This document shows positions 24,413 to 33,400 of a stretch of 64,000 nt of DNA, one piece after another. This DNA comes from Actinomycetota bacterium. Lineage in GTDB: Bacteria > Actinomycetota > Aquicultoria > SURF-47. The DNA is taken from the NCBI GenBank assembly GCA_003599235.1, contig QZJE01000013.1, positions 142,536 to 206,535 on the forward strand, in the 5' to 3' direction. The notes below the pieces were generated by a model, which was not told the DNA's origin, made no database searches, and saw nothing but the letters and a program-made list of their open reading frames with translations. The translations under genes were made by a program, and so were the position numbers. Position 1 is the stretch's first letter, and every line of letters begins with the position of its first letter.

Positions 24413-25995
24413 TTTGTCCTCCTTTCAACTACTTCTTCCCACTCCCGCTGACCATAGCCATCAGGACTAGCTGCTGAGTCCAGTGCGGTGTAGGCAAACT
24501 CCGGATAAGCAAGCACGCCGATTTCATGAAGATCCAAGCCTTCCAGTTCTTCTTCTGCTGTTACCCGTATACCCATTACCTTATCGATGAGCGTAAATAA
24601 AACGTAGCCTACGCCTAAAGCAAATATCAAAACAGTTACAGCCCCGATAATTTGAGCTACAAACTGGCTAGCTCCTCCATAAAGCAGTCCTTTAACAGGG
24701 GTATCAATGCCGTTAAAGCCTGCCCCATAGGTGCCATCAGCGAAAATACCAAGGGATATTACTCCCCAAAGACCATTAAAACCATGGACGGCTACTGCTC
24801 CTACCGGGTCGTCGACCTTTAGAACTCGCTCTACAAAAAAGACACCGCCGACAACTACAAATCCGGCAATAGTGCCGATAACAAGAGCTGCCCAGGGAGC
24901 CACAAAAGCACAAGGTGCCGTAATAGCCACCAGTCCTGCCAATAGACCATTGCAAGTCATAGAAATATCAGGCTTGCCGAACATTTTCCAAATAAGAAAT
25001 AAAGTAGTTACACATCCAGCTGAGCCCGCTAGAAAAGTGTTGGCAATAACTACTGCCAGACGAAGATCTCCGCCAGAGAGCGTACTTCCGCCGTTAAACC
25101 CTACCCAGCCAAAAGCCAGAATGAGTGTCCCCAGAACAGCCATGGGAATATGATGACCGGGAATAGCGTTGGGACTTCCATCTTTGTTGTATTTTCCAAT
25201 TCTTGCCCCCAATACATAAGCACCAGCTAAACCCATAAGGCCGCCCATGGCATGAACAACTGAGGAGCCGGCAAAATCGAGAAAGCCGTTTCCAAGGCTT
25301 AAGTTCTTTCCAAGAGCAGCTAGCCATCCGCCACCCCAGACCCAATTACCGAACAACGGGTAAACTAAAGCCGCCATGATAACACCAAATACTACAAATG
25401 ACTTGAACTTCCAGCGCTCAGCCATAGCACCGGTGGGAATAGTGGCAGCGGTATCCATAAAGAAAACTTGAAACATAAAAAAAGCTAGTATTCCAACATC
25501 ATACATACCGCTTCCAAAAAAGCCTTTGGTTCCAAAAATGCCCCAGCCTTTGGCGATTTCAAAAAGGCCGTCTAATTTGGCAATACCGCCAACAGCTGCT
25601 AACTGACCTACGCCACCAAACATTAAGGGAAAACCAATAAAATAAAAAGCTATAACGCCAATGAAATAAATTACAAAGTTCATAGCCATGGTGTGAGCTG
25701 CGTTTTTAGCTCTTGTAAAGCCGGTCTCAAGCAAGGCAAAACCGGCCCCCATAAAGAAAACAAGTGAAAAACCAAACATCAACCAGACAAAATTGTTGGA
25801 GATTTTCAAATGGCCGACTTCCTCGGCAATCGAAGTCATATTGGTTTTTTCGCCGGACAGACTTGTTGCTAAGTCACTAGCGCCTCCGGTAGCCGTTCCT
25901 GCTGGGTCAGTTGCCGCGCAGACAACCACTCCACCAATTAGCAATAGTAGCAACACTACTGCCGTCAAACCTAAAATCTTTTTTTTATTAAACAT
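24409..25995 (-). CDS. amt: Ammonium transporter, Amt family (2), with signal peptide
   Basis: A 528-residue Amt protein starting at ATG 25995; an ATG five codons earlier lies inside the ribosome site. The N terminus has a signal peptide (GLTAVVLLLLLIGGVVVCAA) and a Gly/Thr-rich linker before the channel, which shows FFMGAGFALLETGFTRAKN, MDTAATIPTGAMAERWKF, DFAGSSVVHAMGGLMGLAG and VGAVAVHGFNGLWGVISLG. The tail TAEEELEGLDLHEIG fits Amt regulatory tails. It overlaps a PII gene by four bases. Its ribosome site and start codon lie in the 3' arm of a perfect 13-bp hairpin. Confidence 0.94.
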   Translation of the reverse strand: MFNKKKILGLTAVVLLLLLIGGVVVCAATDPAGTATGGASDLATSLSGEKTNMTSIAEEVGHLKISNNFVWLMFGFSLVFFMGAGFALLETGFTRAKNAAHTMAMNFVIYFIGVIAFYFIGFPLMFGGVGQLAAVGGIAKLDGLFEIAKGWGIFGTKGFFGSGMYDVGILAFFMFQVFFMDTAATIPTGAMAERWKFKSFVVFGVIMAALVYPLFGNWVWGGGWLAALGKNLSLGNGFLDFAGSSVVHAMGGLMGLAGAYVLGARIGKYNKDGSPNAIPGHHIPMAVLGTLILAFGWVGFNGGSTLSGGDLRLAVVIANTFLAGSAGCVTTLFLIWKMFGKPDISMTCNGLLAGLVAITAPCAFVAPWAALVIGTIAGFVVVGGVFFVERVLKVDDPVGAVAVHGFNGLWGVISLGIFADGTYGAGFNGIDTPVKGLLYGGASQFVAQIIGAVTVLIFALGVGYVLFTLIDKVMGIRVTAEEELEGLDLHEIGVLAYPEFAYTALDSAASPDGYGQREWEEVVERRTK

Positions 25996-26031
25996 AATCA
26001 ACACCTCCATGTGTTTTCGGTGTTGATTATG
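25993..26031 (-). promoter_or_regulatory. Hairpin hiding the amt-2 ribosome site and ATG
   Basis: Perfect 13-bp arms at 26019-26031 and 25993-26005 flank a 13-nt loop. In the mRNA the 3' arm is GGTGTTGATTATG, which contains half of the GGAGGTG ribosome site and ends exactly on the start codon. The fold should block translation unless opened by a protein, small RNA or ligand. Confidence 0.75.
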
Positions 26032-26147
26032 GGCTAAAGGGAAGAAAAAATAATTAGCCTGGAAGATAAAATGAAGCCATCAGTTGTTAGACATAGGTAC
26101 AAAGCCAAAAGGGTGGCGTGTTGTAGAGGGCGTATTGCTATACACCC

Positions 26148-27704
26148 CTACTTTTTTATTAGATGACTGAGTTTAAGACCTAAAGCCAGCTTTTCTTTGT
26201 CTTCACTTCGATAAATACTTAAGCCGGTTATCTCAGCAATGCGCTCAAGCCGGTAACGAACAGTGTGCCTGTGAGCATAAAGTTTCTTGGCTGTTTCTAG
26301 CAAATTTTCGTCACTCTCAAAGTAACATTCCAAGGTTTTAATCAATTCTGCCTGATGTTTCTTATCATATTCTTTTATAGGCAATATTGTTTCTAGGTAA
26401 AAACTCTCTGTCTCTTTAGGGCTATTATCAAGCATATTGGTCAGCAGTTTATATGTGCCAACTTCGTCAAATGAAGTAGTAGAGCCGGTTTTTCCGAGCC
26501 TTTTGCTAATTTGTAAAGCAATTTTGCTTTCAGAAAAGGCTTTGGCTACCTTCATCGGATCTGTATAAAAGCGGCTTGCTCCGATAGAAAAGCTAAACTT
26601 AGCAAACCGTCCCTTAAGACCACCCTTTAGGCTTTTAGCAACTTTTAGTCCTTCTTTTGCTAGATCCTTACCGTCTGGTATCAAAAAGATAACGACGCTG
26701 TCGCTTTTAAGGCTAACCAAGCTTTGTCCGTGTTCTAAGCTTACAATCCAGTTACAGGTATTAAAAAATTCCCGGCGCACTCTTTGAGCTTCTATTTCGC
26801 TCAGAGATTCTTTCTCCAGATAGTTTTCAAAGCCATCGATGTCGACGATTAAAACCATAGCTCCCTTGCTTAAATCGCAACCTAAAAAGCTGGCTCGCTT
26901 AAGCAAAGCTTCCCGGCTTTGAAACTCCCGGGCGATAATGTCGTCGATGAAATCACCTTTTAGTCTAATCTCAGTTTCAATACGCACTTGCTCTTTGCCC
27001 ATCTCAACTGCAGTAACTGTAGCTGCGTGTTCCAAGGCCAGTCTGTCAAGATCACTTACCTTGTTCCCGGATTCATAGGTGGAGACAAATCCCTTAGTTT
27101 CTTGCTCAACAATTATTGGAATACTTACCTTATGTACCTGTTTCTTTGGAATAAGACCAGAGCTAGCTAGAATTTCTATATCAGCATTCTCTATAGAAAC
27201 CGGCCGCTTTATCAGATTAGATACTGTTTGGGCGATAGATTCATAGCCTCCGCCTTTGATTACCTCATCTAAGAGATCGCGATGTATGGCAAAAGATTGC
27301 TCCTGGATAGCCATTTGGCGGCCGATGATTTGATGGTAGATCTCAGAGACTATCTCAGTCCAGCGTACTTTAGCCGGAACCTCAATTACGGGAAACTCAT
27401 TTTTATCAGCTAGATTGATTATTTTGGGGTCTAGTTGTCCGATAAAACGTTTGGATTTTACCAAAAGAGCTGAAGCCCCGCTATCGATAAGACTTTTAAC
27501 AAAACCGGTTTGTTCTTTAAGAGTATCTCCTGCAGCATAAAGAGTAGATAAAACCACCTCGCCGCCATTTAACCAATCGGCGATGTCGGGTACTTCGCCC
27601 ACGGTTACTGACGTCACCTTATTTTTCAAGCCCTTTTTGCCGGCAACTACCTGAGCTTTAGCTAACAGCTTGCTTTCTATAACATCAGAAACCTTAATAT
27701 TCAT
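26148..27704 (-). CDS. PucR-family transcription regulator
   Basis: A protein of 518 residues from ATG 27704, with AGGTGG five bases ahead. The N-terminal PucR domain (MNIKVSDVIESKLLAKAQVV to about residue 125) is followed by a central sensory region and a degenerate GGDEF-like/CdaR region about 280-400. The C-terminal PucR helix-turn-helix reads FESDENLLETAKKLYAHRHTVRYRLERIAEITG. Members activate or repress purine, GABA or nitrogen-source genes. Its position just upstream of amt-2/PII on the same strand suggests it controls the nitrogen island, but no binding site was identified. Confidence 0.88.
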   Translation of the reverse strand: MNIKVSDVIESKLLAKAQVVAGKKGLKNKVTSVTVGEVPDIADWLNGGEVVLSTLYAAGDTLKEQTGFVKSLIDSGASALLVKSKRFIGQLDPKIINLADKNEFPVIEVPAKVRWTEIVSEIYHQIIGRQMAIQEQSFAIHRDLLDEVIKGGGYESIAQTVSNLIKRPVSIENADIEILASSGLIPKKQVHKVSIPIIVEQETKGFVSTYESGNKVSDLDRLALEHAATVTAVEMGKEQVRIETEIRLKGDFIDDIIAREFQSREALLKRASFLGCDLSKGAMVLIVDIDGFENYLEKESLSEIEAQRVRREFFNTCNWIVSLEHGQSLVSLKSDSVVIFLIPDGKDLAKEGLKVAKSLKGGLKGRFAKFSFSIGASRFYTDPMKVAKAFSESKIALQISKRLGKTGSTTSFDEVGTYKLLTNMLDNSPKETESFYLETILPIKEYDKKHQAELIKTLECYFESDENLLETAKKLYAHRHTVRYRLERIAEITGLSIYRSEDKEKLALGLKLSHLIKK

Positions 27705-27846
27705 GGTGTCCACCTAGTAATAATCATAACCTAAAAAAGCGGTTGAGTATTAGTACTTTTGTACAAAAGAACTATTACTTATATTATACAATAGTATAAA
27801 TTGAATAGGAAGAGCAGTGGGATTAGCTGGAGCCTTGGCTTTAATG

Positions 27847-27930
27847 TGCCGCGGGAGGGAGTCGAACCCTCATGAACATAAGCTCACTGGTGTTTGAGAC
27901 CAGCGCGTATACCAATTCCGCCACCGCGGC
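27847..27930 (-). tRNA. tRNA-Leu (CAA)
   Basis: On the minus strand the acceptor arms GCCGCGG and CCGCGGC form seven pairs, with discriminator A. The anticodon stem CTGGT/ACCAG encloses CTCAAAC, giving anticodon CAA. A long variable arm follows, as in class II tRNAs, and the T arm is GGGTTCGACTCCC-like (GAGGGTTCGACTCCCTC). The 3' CCA is not encoded. Confidence 0.95.
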
Positions 27931-28030
27931 CAATTTTTATATTTTACTATAACCTTATGATTTTTTCTTAAATTGGTGGTAATAACAGCCTGCTGATCAA
28001 TATCTTGCCTGAATAACAGCCTAGTTTAAG

Positions 28031-28059
28031 TTGACTAGGTTACTAGTAGTAACTATAAT
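28031..28059 (+). promoter_or_regulatory. Strong promoter of secreted paralogue 2
   Basis: TTGACT (28031-28036) and TATAAT (28054-28059) with a 17-bp spacer. The spacer contains the inverted repeat GTTAC-TAGTA-GTAAC (28039-28053), a possible operator. Confidence 0.78.
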
Positions 28060-28125
28060 ATTACTATTAACACACATAACTTTATAGTTAGCGTGTATTC
28101 ATATGCTAAGCAAGGAGGTGAGATT

Positions 28126-28638
28126 ATGAAAAAATTACTGTCTCTAGCTTTATTATGCATTATGTTTTTAAGTCTTACAGCAAGCTCAACTCAGGCTGTC
28201 CGCAGAAATTATTATCCCACCCGGCGTTTGCGTGTGCCTGGCACCAGCAAGATATATATGTATGTTAGATACCATATAACCGCTGATAAGTCATCTGCTG
28301 GCAGATGGATATACAGGATAAGAGAAGTGTACGGACGTATGGTTTCGGCTGCTAAAATTACCAGCTCTCAGCAAGCTAACCAGCGATATCTTCTTAAAGA
28401 ACAAAAGGGTCCCGTTTTTAGAGATACGGGGTGGTATTCACTGATTTATACTACCGGATGTTGGGGAAAAAATGTTTCGGTCAAAGACACCCGCTGGTAT
28501 TACATAGGAGCTACTCCGTGGAAAAAAACTAAGGCTTATAAATCTGGCGATCGCCTAAGAGTAATAAATGAAAGCTGGGCTCATTATAAGGGAAGAAGGT
28601 ATCGAGGAAAAGTTTCAGCTGATTTTAGGTGCCCGTAA
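28126..28638 (+). CDS. Small secreted basic protein, paralogue 2
   Basis: A protein of 170 residues starting at ATG 28126, with AAGGAGGTGA five bases ahead; an upstream GTG start 11 codons earlier is less likely. The signal peptide (LLSLALLCIMFLSLTASS, cleavage after TQA) is followed by a basic, tyrosine-rich domain. The stretch EQKGPVFRDTGWYSLIYT aligns with DWRGP...NTGW..TYT of the two paralogues, and KSGDRLRVINESW aligns with their KAGAKIRIGN region. Two cysteines near the C-terminal half could pair. No described domain is recognised. It ends 10 bp from the convergent rpsI. Confidence 0.75.
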   Translation: MKKLLSLALLCIMFLSLTASSTQAVRRNYYPTRRLRVPGTSKIYMYVRYHITADKSSAGRWIYRIREVYGRMVSAAKITSSQQANQRYLLKEQKGPVFRDTGWYSLIYTTGCWGKNVSVKDTRWYYIGATPWKKTKAYKSGDRLRVINESWAHYKGRRYRGKVSADFRCP

Positions 28639-28647
28639 TTATAGTAA

Positions 28648-29085
28648 TTATCTCTTACTGAATTGAGGTTTTTTGCGGGCTTTCTTGAGTCCGTATTTTC
28701 GGCGCTCTTTCATGCGGGGATCACGAGTTAAAAAACCGGCTTTTTTGAGGGTTTCTTTTAGAGTTTCGTCTGCTTCAAGCAAAGCTCTAGCAATGCCTAG
28801 GCGAATAGCTCCTGCCTGGCCGTTTACTCCGCCGCCGCTAGCAGTAATAAATACATCGTATTTATCTTGCAGCTTAGCTGAAACAAGCGCTTGAGTTGCA
28901 TACGCAATTTGGGTATCCTGGCCAAAATAATCTTTGATTTCTTTCTTGTTTATAGAAATTACTCCGCTGCCAGGAATAAGACGTACCCTGGCAATGGAAT
29001 CTTTACGCCTACCGGTTCCCCAATAAGTTGGAACAGAAGGTTTTTTTTCTTTAGTTTTTCTAGTTTTCTTTGCTGCTTCAGCCAC
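28648..29085 (-). CDS. rpsI: Ribosomal protein S9
   Basis: A 145-residue 30S subunit protein. [19 protein letters not shown] is the N-terminal family motif, [19 protein letters not shown] follows, and the C terminus [12 protein letters not shown] is the conserved basic tail that reaches the P-site tRNA. A lysine-rich extension of about 17 residues ([13 protein letters not shown]) precedes the core. It follows rplM, the usual pairing, but with an unusually long 137-bp gap filled by an AT-rich repeat. Confidence 0.97.
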   Translation of the reverse strand: MAEAAKKTRKTKEKKPSVPTYWGTGRRKDSIARVRLIPGSGVISINKKEIKDYFGQDTQIAYATQALVSAKLQDKYDVFITASGGGVNGQAGAIRLGIARALLEADETLKETLKKAGFLTRDPRMKERRKYGLKKARKKPQFSKR

Positions 29086-29222
29086 TATAACTCCTTAAAT
29101 AACAAATCCCAAATATCAAAATACAAACAAAAATCAATTACTAAATTCAAAATATCAAACTATCTTTTGGTTATTGGTGCTTGGTATTTGTTTGTAATTT
29201 GTTGTTTGATGCTTATATCTTA
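29086..29222. repeat. AT-rich imperfect inverted repeat between rplM and rpsI
   Basis: The gap is made of CAAATATCAAAATACAAAC-like sequence and its approximate inverse (TTTGTTTGTAATTTGTTGTTTG). It has no coding potential. Normally these two ribosomal genes are nearly adjacent, so this is probably an inserted element. It ends a few bases before the rpsI ribosome site (AAGGAG). Confidence 0.55.
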
Positions 29223-29657
29223 TTAAAGCGCTAGCTTTAATTCTTCTGGCCTCTGGGCACTATGCGGATGCTCAGTACCGGCGTATACTTTTAATTTCTT
29301 AATTTGTTGCCTGGCTAACCTGTTTCTTGGCAACATTCCTTTAACTGCTTGAATTATTATCTCTTCTGGCTTTGTATCCATTATCTTTTCCCAAGACTTC
29401 TCTTTTAAGCCGCCAGGATAGCCACTATGGCGGTATTTAACGTTGTTAGCTAGCTTGTTGCCGGTTATACGTATCTTGCTAGCGTTGATAACAACCACAA
29501 AATCCCCCGTATCTAAATGAGGAGTATAAATAGGCTTGTTTTTGCCTAGCAATACTTTGGCAATTTCCGAACTTAGGCGCCCTAAGGTCTTGTTCGCGGC
29601 ATCAATTAAATACCATTTCTTTTCAATTTCGCTTGGTTTTGCACTGTAAGTTTTCAT
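29223..29657 (-). CDS. rplM: Ribosomal protein L13
   Basis: A 144-residue 50S subunit protein. Recognised by KKWYLIDAANKTLGRLSSEIA near the N terminus, TGDFVVVINASKIRITGNK in the middle, and the signature region IIIQAVKGMLPRNRLARQQI with KLKVYAGTEHPHSAQRPE at the C terminus. Length is normal. It heads the rplM-rpsI operon and has a consensus-like promoter; the leader is only about a dozen bases long with a weak ribosome site. Confidence 0.97.
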   Translation of the reverse strand: MKTYSAKPSEIEKKWYLIDAANKTLGRLSSEIAKVLLGKNKPIYTPHLDTGDFVVVINASKIRITGNKLANNVKYRHSGYPGGLKEKSWEKIMDTKPEEIIIQAVKGMLPRNRLARQQIKKLKVYAGTEHPHSAQRPEELKLAL

Positions 29658-29675
29658 AATTTAAGCAACCTGGAA

Positions 29676-29704
29676 ATATTAAGCTAAAGAGCTGGTGGTG
29701 TCAA
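29676..29704 (-). promoter_or_regulatory. rplM-rpsI promoter
   Basis: On the minus strand TTGACA (29704-29699) and TAATAT (29681-29676) have a 17-bp spacer. The start site should be near 29669, about 12 bases before the rplM ATG. Confidence 0.8.
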
Positions 29705-29761
29705 GTAGCAGCAGGAATTTACTTACAAGTACTTGATGAAGAATTGCATCCAGTTTAGTAA

Positions 29762-30280
29762 TTACCGGATTTTGAATGCATGCTCAAGCTGGAAACTTGG
29801 ATATCTATTACCAATGACTAATTGAAAGTAATTGCCTGCTCTAACCAGAGTATTCTTACTTAAGCCCTGAGAGGACCCTGGGAAATTGTATTGAGTATAT
29901 GTTTTCATCCAGCCGGTATTTTTGGTCTTTTTCTTATACGACTTTTTAGGACCTCTCCAGTCAACTTTCCAGTAGTTCCTAAAAGGCCACCTGCATACAA
30001 CGTAATGTCTGGTCCATCCGAAGAAATTATCTACTTTGATTGGGTAATTTGAAGTTACTTTGGCCTCGGTTAAGGCAATTTTGTAATACGTTTTACCTTT
30101 GCTGGTATATTTGTAAATATAACTTTTAACGCCAATAGTGCCACTATAATACCGATATCCAACACGATAGCGCCACCTCTGAGTCTTAACAACGGTTCTA
30201 AATCTAGCCGCCGCAGTTACATTAGCAAACATAGCGGTAATCAGTATAACTAATAGGCAAATAGTAATTAACTTTTTCAT
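29762..30280 (-). CDS. Small secreted basic protein, paralogue 3
   Basis: A 172-residue protein with signal peptide MKKLITICLLVILITAMFAN (cleavage after VTAAA). The mature domain is basic and aromatic, with WKVDWRGPKKSYKKKTKNTG and then WMKTYTQYN, closely matching paralogue 1 (WILDWRGP...NTGWFRTYTNLN). The end, VRAGNYFQLVIGNRYPSF, aligns with IRIGNTYDLYYGKRKIHG. It has one cysteine in the mature part. AAGGA precedes ATG. Its promoter is also similar to that of paralogue 1. Function unknown; extracellular. Confidence 0.75.
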   Translation of the reverse strand: MKKLITICLLVILITAMFANVTAAARFRTVVKTQRWRYRVGYRYYSGTIGVKSYIYKYTSKGKTYYKIALTEAKVTSNYPIKVDNFFGWTRHYVVCRWPFRNYWKVDWRGPKKSYKKKTKNTGWMKTYTQYNFPGSSQGLSKNTLVRAGNYFQLVIGNRYPSFQLEHAFKIR

Positions 30281-30310
30281 AATCCTTAAAGAATGTAAGA
30301 TAATATTCTA

Positions 30311-30339
30311 ATTCTAACCGCTTACAGTAGTTTTGTCAA
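30311..30339 (-). promoter_or_regulatory. Promoter of secreted paralogue 3
   Basis: On the minus strand TTGACA (30339-30334) and TAGAAT (30316-30311) have a 17-bp spacer. The 29-bp block matches the paralogue 1 promoter at 24 positions, including the spacer, so the promoters are homologous and not just both consensus. Confidence 0.75.
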
Positions 30340-30365
30340 CACTTGGTAGCTTTTGTCTATATATA

Positions 30366-30396
30366 AAAAAGAGCCCGGCTAGGGCTCCTTTTTATT
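30366..30396 (-). terminator. Terminator after the multihaem cytochrome
   Basis: GAGCCC and GGGCTC pair around a short loop (CGGCTAG or its complement) with A-runs before and T-runs after on both strands. It follows the cytochrome stop by about 30 bp and could work in both directions. Confidence 0.85.
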
Positions 30397-30421
30397 AAAA
30401 GTGACTTTTCGCCGCCAAAGG

Positions 30422-33400
30422 TTAGCAGCCACTACCTCCATGGCATCCGGAATGGTGGCCAGGACCATTTAGTAGGTCCGGATAGTTCGAAGAATGTACC
30501 CTGTGACAATACATACAGTCCCCGTTAGCAACGTGTCCATTATGATTACGTACATTAGTTCCTAAGCCATCGAAATAATAATCTTTATTGTGGCATTTCA
30601 AACACATTACATTATCAGGACTATTTGTGTACACTCGGGGGGAACCATTAACATAACCTGCACCATCGGGAATTATTGAAAAATCAGCATTTTCGATGCC
30701 GGTGGCAAAGTACCGGTTATTAGAGCCGTGCATTTCGTTATGGCAATCGCTACAAGTCATTTCTTTACTGCCATTCCAGCCATTAACAAATCTCTCAGCT
30801 GGAATATTACTACGATTAGCTGCTCCATACACAGGATGTCCCGATACATTTTGAGCCGGATCAAATTCTTGGTTATAATTAACCGTTTGAATGGTCATTT
30901 GGCGTATTTGCTGGCCCAGAGGAGCACTATCATAGAACCGCCTGAAAATAGTATCGGTGTGGCATTTTTTACACATCTGGGCTTCATTGTCCACAGGATT
31001 GGCAACCGAGTTATCTAGGTTTTGACCAGCAGATCCTTTGTTAGCTCCTCTTAGAGAGCTTGTATTTGTATCATCTGCAACGTGAGGATCATGACAATCG
31101 TTACAAGCTGCATGCTCCTTATTAGCAGTAGCGTTTATCGGTTCAACATTAGAATGAGCGCTTGTATTCTTATAATGTTTGTAAGTTTTTGCAGTAACAA
31201 GAGTTTTAATATCTGTCGCCCCTTCAGTGTTGCCGTCCTCATGGCACTTTAAGCAAATTGTCGAGCTGTTTACACTTTCATCTTCTAAATCATAGGCTAA
31301 CAAATTATATCTGTTAGAAGAATGGGTATGATGACATTTATTACAGTCATATTTTGGATTGTGTTTGGAATCTAGGTAATTGCTCTTATCCCAGCCGGCA
31401 AAAACACCATTTGGATCAGGCGGCAACTTGGCTGAAATACCAACTCTCCTTAATACCGGTGTTTTAGAATCATCAGTTGAGCTAAAATAAACTTTGTATC
31501 GTATTTTCTTGTTATTCAGCCCTTGCCATATAGGCTGACCGGAAGTTGTATAATATGTGTTTGTTGAGCCGTCAGGGCCTCTAAAATCCTCTATTCGTTC
31601 AATAATGGGGCCATTTTCATCGTAATCTATTATTGTTTCGATTATTTCTCCTAATTGAAACTTAAGCTCTGTGTCGCTTGGAACATCTGCATCAAATACT
31701 AGTTTGCCGTATTCTACTTGGTTGCCTGCGTTAAACTGAGAAGAAATTAAGCTGCCTTCGGTAACATAACCACCAGCATAAGCCTTAATTTCATAAAAGT
31801 TGGCAGTGCAGCCTCCATAGGAAGTTCCCGTACTGCTTATTAGGGTTAAATACCGGCCGGCTATTGGAGCAAAGGAAGCTTTGTTGCCGTTAACATAGTA
31901 CTTTAGTAGAGCCACATTGGTGTTATTACCATTAGAGTTGTCTCCTACTGTAACCGTAGTTATCGGCCATGCATTGCTAACAGTATTTTTAGGATTATAA
32001 ACTTCAATGTATCCAACTTTTTTGGAAGTTCCAAAATCGAGCTGGATATATCCTTGGCCTCCTGTTTGCATATCATTATATTCTAGGCGGGGAGCATAAT
32101 AGCTCTCATCGATATTACTGTCAGTTAAGGTGGCGGCTGTGGCACCATTTTTTAACGTGAACTTGCCTTTTGTACCATACACAGTCGTCTGTGGCCACCA
32201 GATTGCTTGCATTCCTTGAGACATCAAATACTCTTCTGATCCGTAAACGGTTTTGGTTTTGGCTTTGTCCATCAGGCTTAGTTCGCCAGCTACGCTATAA
32301 TCTAGTTTTTGCGAAGATAGATATTTTGAATAGTTTCCGTATTCATCTTGATATGGGCCGCCTGTCCAATCTTCTTGGCTCAAAGACAAGTTTCTATTCA
32401 TCGTTGTTATATTTGGAAACTGAACAGTGTAAGGCACAACCTCTGTGTTGGTATGTTTCTCCGTTGGCGGGTTCCCGTCGTGGCATTCTAAGCAATAACC
32501 TGTTCTGGTGCCATTGTAACGCTCCATCGTATTGTTAGGATTAGCCATTTTGTTGTCAGGCTCAACGCAGAATCCGTGGCAGTTTGTACACTCAACTTTT
32601 GCTCCGGTCACTGATAAAACATCGTGGCTAGAGATACTATCGGTAAATTGTTTATAGATATTCCAACCCTTGGGCGTAGTAGCCCTTTTGGGATTATAGC
32701 CATTGGTGAGGTCATCGTGGCAATCAAAGCAAAGGTTCTCTTCGTTTTTTGGCGTAAGCCAGGCCGAATTGCTGCCGTGTATCTCGTGGCAGCCCATACA
32801 TTTTATTTCCGAACCCGAGCCAGGACTGCCAATCCTGTTATGAGCACTGGCTTCGAATTCAATGGTGCTCCCCCCCACTTTATCTCCGGCCGCTCCATGG
32901 CAAGTATAGCAATAGTTGTTGCCAAAAAAGGTGAACAAAGCCGTTTGCTCGTCTCTAGATTTTAGTAGTCTGGGGAAAAGTTGCCCATTAGAATCAACAT
33001 CCCCCATGTTGTTATGACAAGCCATACACGCAGAATTGGTAACTCCTGAGCCTGTAGACGACCAAGTGGTTTTATATTTCATAGCCCCGGGAGGATTTAT
33101 CTCTTCGGAAGTCATAGTAAAAGGATGGTGCGAAGGCTTAGCGAATTGGGCCACTATATTTGGCGGTTGTTTCTTGAGAGTTTGATGGCCGTCAAGGGTA
33201 CCATCGTGACATTTAATGCAATCATCATGGTCTATATCAATCATGCCGACATGGCAATTATCACAAACTTCATGTGAAACACCCGAGCAAGTAAGTATTT
33301 TAAACAACTGATCATAATCAGTGTAATTAACCCAGGGGTCAGCACCTACCATGTTGCCACCGGCATATGACGGATCGGTGCTATCGCGACCCCAAGCAAC

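Noticed and set aside
26040-26147. A possible terminator after the PucR-type gene
   Set aside because: GTAGGGGTGTA and its surroundings pair poorly and there is no clear U-run.
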